A model generated the notes under the pieces. The model was not told where the DNA came from. It ran no database searches and was given only the letters and a program-made list of their open reading frames with translations. Both the position numbers and the translations under genes were made by a program. From Candidatus Avelusimicrobium ruminicola (lineage in GTDB: Bacteria > Elusimicrobiota > Elusimicrobia > Elusimicrobiales > Elusimicrobiaceae), in assembly GCA_900319885.1 (NCBI GenBank), contig ONQH01000047.1, positions 1 through 10,229 on the forward strand: 10,229 bases of DNA. The letters are read 5' to 3'. Shown here piece after piece: positions 7,193 to 10,229 of the stretch; positions within the stretch are counted from its first letter, which is position 1; the number at the start of each line of letters is the position of its first letter.

Positions 7193-7882
7193 TCGTGCAT
7201 CAAACCATACATAAATGGTATGCGCGGGATTGCTTTTGACCGGTACGCCCCATTTTACTTTGGTGCGCGTAACGGACAAATCGCGCAGCCCGCCTTTGAC
7301 GAAATTGATAATTTCGTTGGCGCGGTATTTGGGGGATAAAAATTCCGGGTGTTCTTCGTAATATTTCAAAAGAGGTTTTTCGTAGCGAGACAGTTTGAAG
7401 AAATACGTTTCTTCGTGCACTTCCGTGAGCGGTTTTTTATGCACGGGGCAAATGCCGCCTTCCAGCATTTCGCTTTCGTCATAATATTGTTCGCACGATA
7501 CGCAATATTTGCCGGAGTAGGACCCTAAATAAATGTCCCCGCTTTGAAGTAATTTTTCAAAAATGGCTTGCACGACGTGTTCGTGCGCGGGATCCGTGGT
7601 GCGGATAAACGCATCATACGAGATATTAAGCGTTTTCCAAAGGGCCTGGTATTTGGCGGACACTTCATCCGTCCACGCTTTGGGGGATACCCCTTTGGCG
7701 GCGGCCGATTTTTCAATATTGGCCCCGTGTTCATCCGTGCCGGTTAAGAAACGGATATCCACTCCTTTTTGGCGATAGTGACGCGCCAAAATATCGCACG
7801 CAATCGTAGTATAGGCGTGGCCCAAATGGGGCACTGAATTTACATAATAAATAGGAGTAGTGATATACATTTTCTTCGTCAT
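7190..7882 (-). CDS. metG: Methionine--tRNA ligase, N-terminal part (HIGH half)
   Basis: These 230 residues are the N-terminal half of MetRS, which activates methionine and attaches it to initiator and elongator tRNA-Met. TTPIYYVNSVPHLGHAYTT contains the HIGH motif as HLGH (19-22), and FLTGTDEHG and FIRTTDP are typical of the family. The connective domain carries a single zinc knuckle, YCVSCEQYY with a second pair in GGICPVHKKP (Cys/Cys/Cys/His, as in short-type enzymes). The frame ends at TAG right after the conserved VWFDA. AAGAGG lies 5 bases before the ATG and overlaps the holB stop, so this is the last gene of the kdsC-tmk-holB-metG operon. Confidence 0.88.
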   Translation of the reverse strand: MTKKMYITTPIYYVNSVPHLGHAYTTIACDILARHYRQKGVDIRFLTGTDEHGANIEKSAAAKGVSPKAWTDEVSAKYQALWKTLNISYDAFIRTTDPAHEHVVQAIFEKLLQSGDIYLGSYSGKYCVSCEQYYDESEMLEGGICPVHKKPLTEVHEETYFFKLSRYEKPLLKYYEEHPEFLSPKYRANEIINFVKGGLRDLSVTRTKVKWGVPVKSNPAHTIYVWFDAR

Positions 7883-7891
7883 AAATACCTC

Positions 7892-8875
7892 TTAAATTTT
7901 AACGCCCAAACCGTCCAGGCTCATTAGAGCCGTCTCCAGCACGAGCGCGGGCGACACGTTGCGCCCGATACTGCGTTTATAATCTTCAAATTTGTGTAGC
8001 GTACTTTGCAAAGGGGCCCGGTGTGCTTCGTCCGTTTCGGCCCACGTTTTATGTAACGCGCTAATGAGCACATCCAGCACCGCTTGTGCTTCGCGCCGCG
8101 CCAAAGGGGCCGTGCGCGATAACCCCGCCGCTACTTGGGCCGGCCCTTGGGCGGTGCCCAGTTCTCCCTCTTCCAATAACGCCAAGGCTTGGGCCGCCTG
8201 CAGGGCGCCCGTCACACTGCCCCCACTATAGCGGGCCGCCCGGGATGGGTTTTCCAGTTCCGGGGCGTGCTTCTTAAGCAGTTGCTCCACGTGCGCTTGG
8301 CTTAAAGGGGCAAACAAAAGCGGCTGACAGCGCGAACGAATCGTGCTAAGCATAGTGGCTTGTTTAGAAGTAATCAAAATCCACACGGTTTTAGCGGGTG
8401 GTTCTTCAATAAATTTTAAGAGTGCGTTGGCCGCGGCCCCTTGCATGGTTTGGGCCTGGTCAATAATGAGCACTTTCCAACCGCCCAAGGCGGCTTTTTG
8501 CTGGGCCTTGGCGGTAACGCTACGTACCGTTTCCACGCTGATATGCTGCTGCTTGGCCAGTTCTTTTTCCAACTCTTCTTCGTCGGCCCCGTCTTTCAAA
8601 TTCAAACGGGCCTGATACAAAAAATCTACCAGCGTTACATCCGGGTGTGTGCCTTTTTCAATGGCTTGGCAACTGGCACACGCGCCGCACGCTTCCCCGT
8701 TTTGGCGGGAAAAATAATCTTCGCAATTAAGGGCCTTGGCAAATTCCAGCGCGGCTTTGCGCTTGCCGATTCCTTCCGGCCCGCAAAACAACAAAGCCCC
8801 GGGGGTGCGGTTTTCGCGCACCAGTTTTTGTAAATAGTTTGTGGCTTTTTCTTGCCCTAGGATTTCGCTAAACAT
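7892..8875 (-). CDS. holB: DNA polymerase III subunit delta' (clamp loader)
   Basis: This 327-residue AAA+ protein is the delta' subunit of the clamp-loader complex, which opens the beta sliding clamp and places it on primed DNA. It shows a Walker A GPEGIGKR (32-39), a zinc module with C51 and CGACASC (63-69), a Walker B-like VLIID (135-139) with LLKFIEEPP (152-160), and the SRC motif (181-183) of clamp-loader ATPases. An acidic/charged insert (about 93-110, KDGADEEELEKELAKQQ) lies between the zinc module and Walker B. The tau/gamma subunit (DnaX) is the main alternative, but the short C-terminus and the position beside tmk favour HolB. Its ATG overlaps the tmk stop by one base (TAATG), and metG starts 9 bases after its TAA. 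Confidence 0.93.
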   Translation of the reverse strand: MFSEILGQEKATNYLQKLVRENRTPGALLFCGPEGIGKRKAALEFAKALNCEDYFSRQNGEACGACASCQAIEKGTHPDVTLVDFLYQARLNLKDGADEEELEKELAKQQHISVETVRSVTAKAQQKAALGGWKVLIIDQAQTMQGAAANALLKFIEEPPAKTVWILITSKQATMLSTIRSRCQPLLFAPLSQAHVEQLLKKHAPELENPSRAARYSGGSVTGALQAAQALALLEEGELGTAQGPAQVAAGLSRTAPLARREAQAVLDVLISALHKTWAETDEAHRAPLQSTLHKFEDYKRSIGRNVSPALVLETALMSLDGLGVKI

Positions 8876-9492
8876 TAGTCTAAAATTTTACACTTGTGCA
8901 GCAGTTCGGCCACTTCTTGTGCAATGACATCTACATTTTTATCGGCATCAATTAAATACGCGTTTTTGGTTTTCTTAGTTAGTTCCAAATATCCTTGGCG
9001 CATTTTTTGGCGGAAGGTCATATCTTCCTGTTCCAACCGGTCGGAAAATAAATACTCGCCGCGTTGCGTGAAGTATTTGTCCGACATTAAAAACACGAGT
9101 GTCAAATCCGGCACCAGGCCCAACGTGGCAATTTTGTTAAGCGTATCAATGGTTTTGAGGTCAATATTACGCCCGTAACCTTGATAGGCACAGGTGGACA
9201 TGGTGTAGCGTTCACACAGGACAATTTTCCCCTCTTGCAACGCGGGTAAAATTTTCTCTTGCGTGTGTTGCGCGCGCGAGGCTTCGTACAAAAACAGTTC
9301 GGCCATCGGGCGTACATCCAAGTCCGGCTCCAGTACAATTTGGCGGATTTTTTCCGCGGTTTCCGTGCCGCCCGGCTCGCGCGTTAAAATAACGTCTTTG
9401 CCGTGTTCCAAAAGAGTATTAAGTAATAATTTGGCTTGGGTAGATTTGCCGCAGCGGTCCGGCCCTTCCAACACAATAAATTTTCCTTTCAT
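8875..9492 (-). CDS. tmk: Thymidylate kinase (dTMP kinase)
   Basis: This 205-residue enzyme phosphorylates dTMP to dTDP with ATP, in dTTP synthesis. The start at 9492 follows from the family's N-terminus (MKGKFIVLEG); the frame stays open further upstream only as an overlap with kdsC. Motifs: P-loop GPDRCGKST (10-18), TREPGGT (37-43), ELFLYEASRAQH (65-76), CERYTMSTCAYQG (93-105) where Glu replaces the usual Asp of the DR motif, and the lid/helix segment SDRLEQEDMTF (150-160). R13 in the P-loop is the arrangement called type I TMP kinase, best known from human and yeast; the E. coli enzyme lacks it. AGGAAGGA lies 13 bases upstream, inside the end of kdsC, and the gap to kdsC is 4 bases. Confidence 0.95.
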   Translation of the reverse strand: MKGKFIVLEGPDRCGKSTQAKLLLNTLLEHGKDVILTREPGGTETAEKIRQIVLEPDLDVRPMAELFLYEASRAQHTQEKILPALQEGKIVLCERYTMSTCAYQGYGRNIDLKTIDTLNKIATLGLVPDLTLVFLMSDKYFTQRGEYLFSDRLEQEDMTFRQKMRQGYLELTKKTKNAYLIDADKNVDVIAQEVAELLHKCKILD

Positions 9493-9496
9493 ACGT

Positions 9497-10096
9497 CTAG
9501 TTAAGTCCTTCCTGCGAGGTAATAATTTCCATTTCCGGCCGCGGGCCGTGCGTCCAGGCGGAGGCTTTGACTTGCTCCAAAATGGGGCCCAGTTTGCCTT
9601 GTGCTTCCAAGATAAAATCCACCACTTCGCGCAGTGCCCCGTCCCCGCCCACACGTTTGGTAATATAGTGCGCGTGGTCTTTGACCACATCCACCGCGTT
9701 AGGTACGGTGGCGGCAAAACCTACCTCGGCCAGCAAGGGGATATCGGTAATATCGTCGCCGATATAGCACACTTGGTCCGCGGTAAGATTTTCTTTTTCC
9801 AGCACGTCGTTAAGCGGGCCGATTTTGGTTAAAAACCCCTGGTACATATACTTAAAACCTAAATTTTTGGCACGCGCCACCGTAGTAGGATGACGCCGCC
9901 CGGTAATAATACCGCACAAAATGCCCGCACTGTGGCACAACATCAGCGCAATACCGTCTTGCGTGTTAAAAGACTTAAATTCGTCCAAATGACCGTCCGG
10001 CGCCACAAAGAAGTTTACTTTGCCGTCCGTCAAAATACCGTCTACATCCGTTAAGATGAGTTTAATGTGCTTAGCACGTTCTTGCGCGTTTTGCAT
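9497..10096 (-). CDS. kdsC: 3-deoxy-D-manno-octulosonate 8-phosphate phosphatase (HAD family)
   Basis: This protein dephosphorylates KDO-8-phosphate to KDO, the sugar linking lipid A to the LPS core; it acts in the cytosol. From the ATG at 10096 it has 199 residues. HAD motifs: DVDGILTDG with nucleophile D17 and acid D19, ITGR (motif II), TKIGPLNDV (motif III Lys) and GDDITDIPLL (motif IV). RVGGDGALREVVDFIL is the KdsC-type C-terminal signature. A tail of about 25 residues after AQGKLG is longer than in E. coli KdsC. The TTG at 10114 in the same frame is rejected because it lies in the promoter region, directly before the -10 box. This is the first gene of the kdsC-tmk-holB-metG operon and evidence for an LPS-bearing cell. 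Confidence 0.92.
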   Translation of the reverse strand: MQNAQERAKHIKLILTDVDGILTDGKVNFFVAPDGHLDEFKSFNTQDGIALMLCHSAGILCGIITGRRHPTTVARAKNLGFKYMYQGFLTKIGPLNDVLEKENLTADQVCYIGDDITDIPLLAEVGFAATVPNAVDVVKDHAHYITKRVGGDGALREVVDFILEAQGKLGPILEQVKASAWTHGPRPEMEIITSQEGLN

Positions 10097-10105
10097 ATAT
10101 AAGGT

Positions 10106-10133
10106 ATTATACAAAACTTAACGCCCACCGCAA
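10106..10133 (-). promoter_or_regulatory. Promoter of the kdsC-tmk-holB-metG operon
   Basis: On the - strand TTGCGG (10133-10128) and a perfect TATAAT (10111-10106) are separated by 16 bases. Only 9 bases lie between the -10 box and the kdsC ATG at 10096, so the expected start of transcription falls 0-3 bases before the ATG. The mRNA would be leaderless or nearly so, and no Shine-Dalgarno is visible. Confidence 0.55.
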
Positions 10134-10151
10134 AAAGCACTTCAACCGCCC

Positions 10152-10180
10152 CATACAAACCGGCTATTTTTTTATATAAT
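10152..10180 (+). promoter_or_regulatory. Promoter of the gene entering at the right edge
   Basis: A perfect TATAAT (10175-10180) lies 17 bases after a poor -35 candidate, CATACA (10152-10157). Transcription would begin near 10187, about 30 bases before the ATG at 10218. It is arranged divergently with the kdsC promoter; nothing else is seen in this 121-base gap. Confidence 0.45.
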
Positions 10181-10217
10181 AGGGGTAATCACTTTTTTAT
10201 AGAGGTTCGTATAGTAT

Positions 10218-10229
10218 ATGGCAAAACGA
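10218..10229 (+). CDS. Start of an unidentified gene, cut off by the window edge
   Basis: An ATG at 10218 opens a frame reading Met-Ala-Lys-Arg to the window end. AGAGG (10201-10205) lies 12 bases upstream, a long but possible ribosome binding site spacing, and a good -10 box precedes it. Four codons are too few to name a product. Confidence 0.4.

Larger units (their letters stand above)
6374..7882 (-). pseudogene. metG: metG locus (methionyl-tRNA synthetase) interrupted by in-frame stops
   Basis: The two open halves lie in the same reading frame and together span 503 codons, the normal size of a short bacterial MetRS without the C-terminal EMAP-like domain. They are separated by a segment with TAG (7192-7190) and TGA (7183-7181). 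Each half is otherwise intact and well conserved, so this is not an old, decayed pseudogene. It may be recently broken, a consensus error, or a genuinely split enzyme. MetRS is essential, so if the break is real, another source of the activity must exist. Confidence 0.7.

Noticed and set aside
7175..7206. Small insertion element or target duplication at the metG lesion
   Set aside because: The inverted TTTGAT/ATCAAA pair and the TTGATCAA palindrome are only 6-8 bases long, and no flanking direct repeat or element sequence is seen.
9493..9717. N-terminal extension of thymidylate kinase into kdsC
   Set aside because: The extra residues are kdsC read in another frame; the family sequence begins at the ATG at 9492.
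9263..9832. Open frame on the + strand opposite tmk and kdsC (189 codons)
   Set aside because: It is a mirror of two recognised genes, with low-complexity composition and no initiation signals.
10097..10114. TTG start for kdsC at 10114
   Set aside because: It directly precedes the TATAAT box, upstream of the expected transcription start, and adds residues not needed by the fold.

Overview
The window reads as an ordinary chromosomal segment of a Gram-negative bacterium with tightly packed genes (short or zero gaps, 1-base TAATG overlaps) and moderate GC. A KDO-8-phosphate phosphatase implies LPS synthesis, and two proteins carry Sec-type signal peptides, so there is an outer membrane and a periplasm. 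The overall look, including a short-form MetRS with a single zinc knuckle, would fit a gut-type Elusimicrobiota. That assignment is an impression, not something computed from the sequence. I see no mobile element, CRISPR array, phage gene or toxin-antitoxin pair, and no gene-free stretch longer than 300 bases.

Left part, + strand. A truncated tRNA-Ser(GGA) gene lies on the - strand at the left edge. A 129-base divergent gap leads to valS (195-2906), which overlaps by one base an exported peptidase T-like M20 protein (2906-4246). A Rho-independent terminator at about 4273-4303 ends this unit. A fresh promoter then drives a second exported peptidase T-like protein (4368-5759), followed after 5 bases by the nucleotide-pool sanitising XTP/dITP pyrophosphatase rdgB (5765-6373).

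Right part, - strand. Read right to left, kdsC, tmk, holB and metG form a compact operon from a promoter at about 10106-10133. It mixes LPS precursor synthesis, dTMP phosphorylation, the clamp-loader delta' subunit and methionyl-tRNA synthetase. Its last codon abuts the last codon of rdgB with no base between them. A further + strand gene begins at 10218 and leaves the window after four codons.

Two places deserve attention. First, metG is interrupted: a short rewritten segment (7163-7192) carrying TAG and TGA in frame separates the half with the HLGH motif from the half with KMSKT. Second, the two signal-peptide-bearing PepT paralogues differ: the upstream one has Gln in place of the family's catalytic Glu and has lost the HPG-type motif of the lid domain, while the downstream one keeps the catalytic Glu. 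No undescribed multi-gene system is apparent; most of the window is housekeeping.
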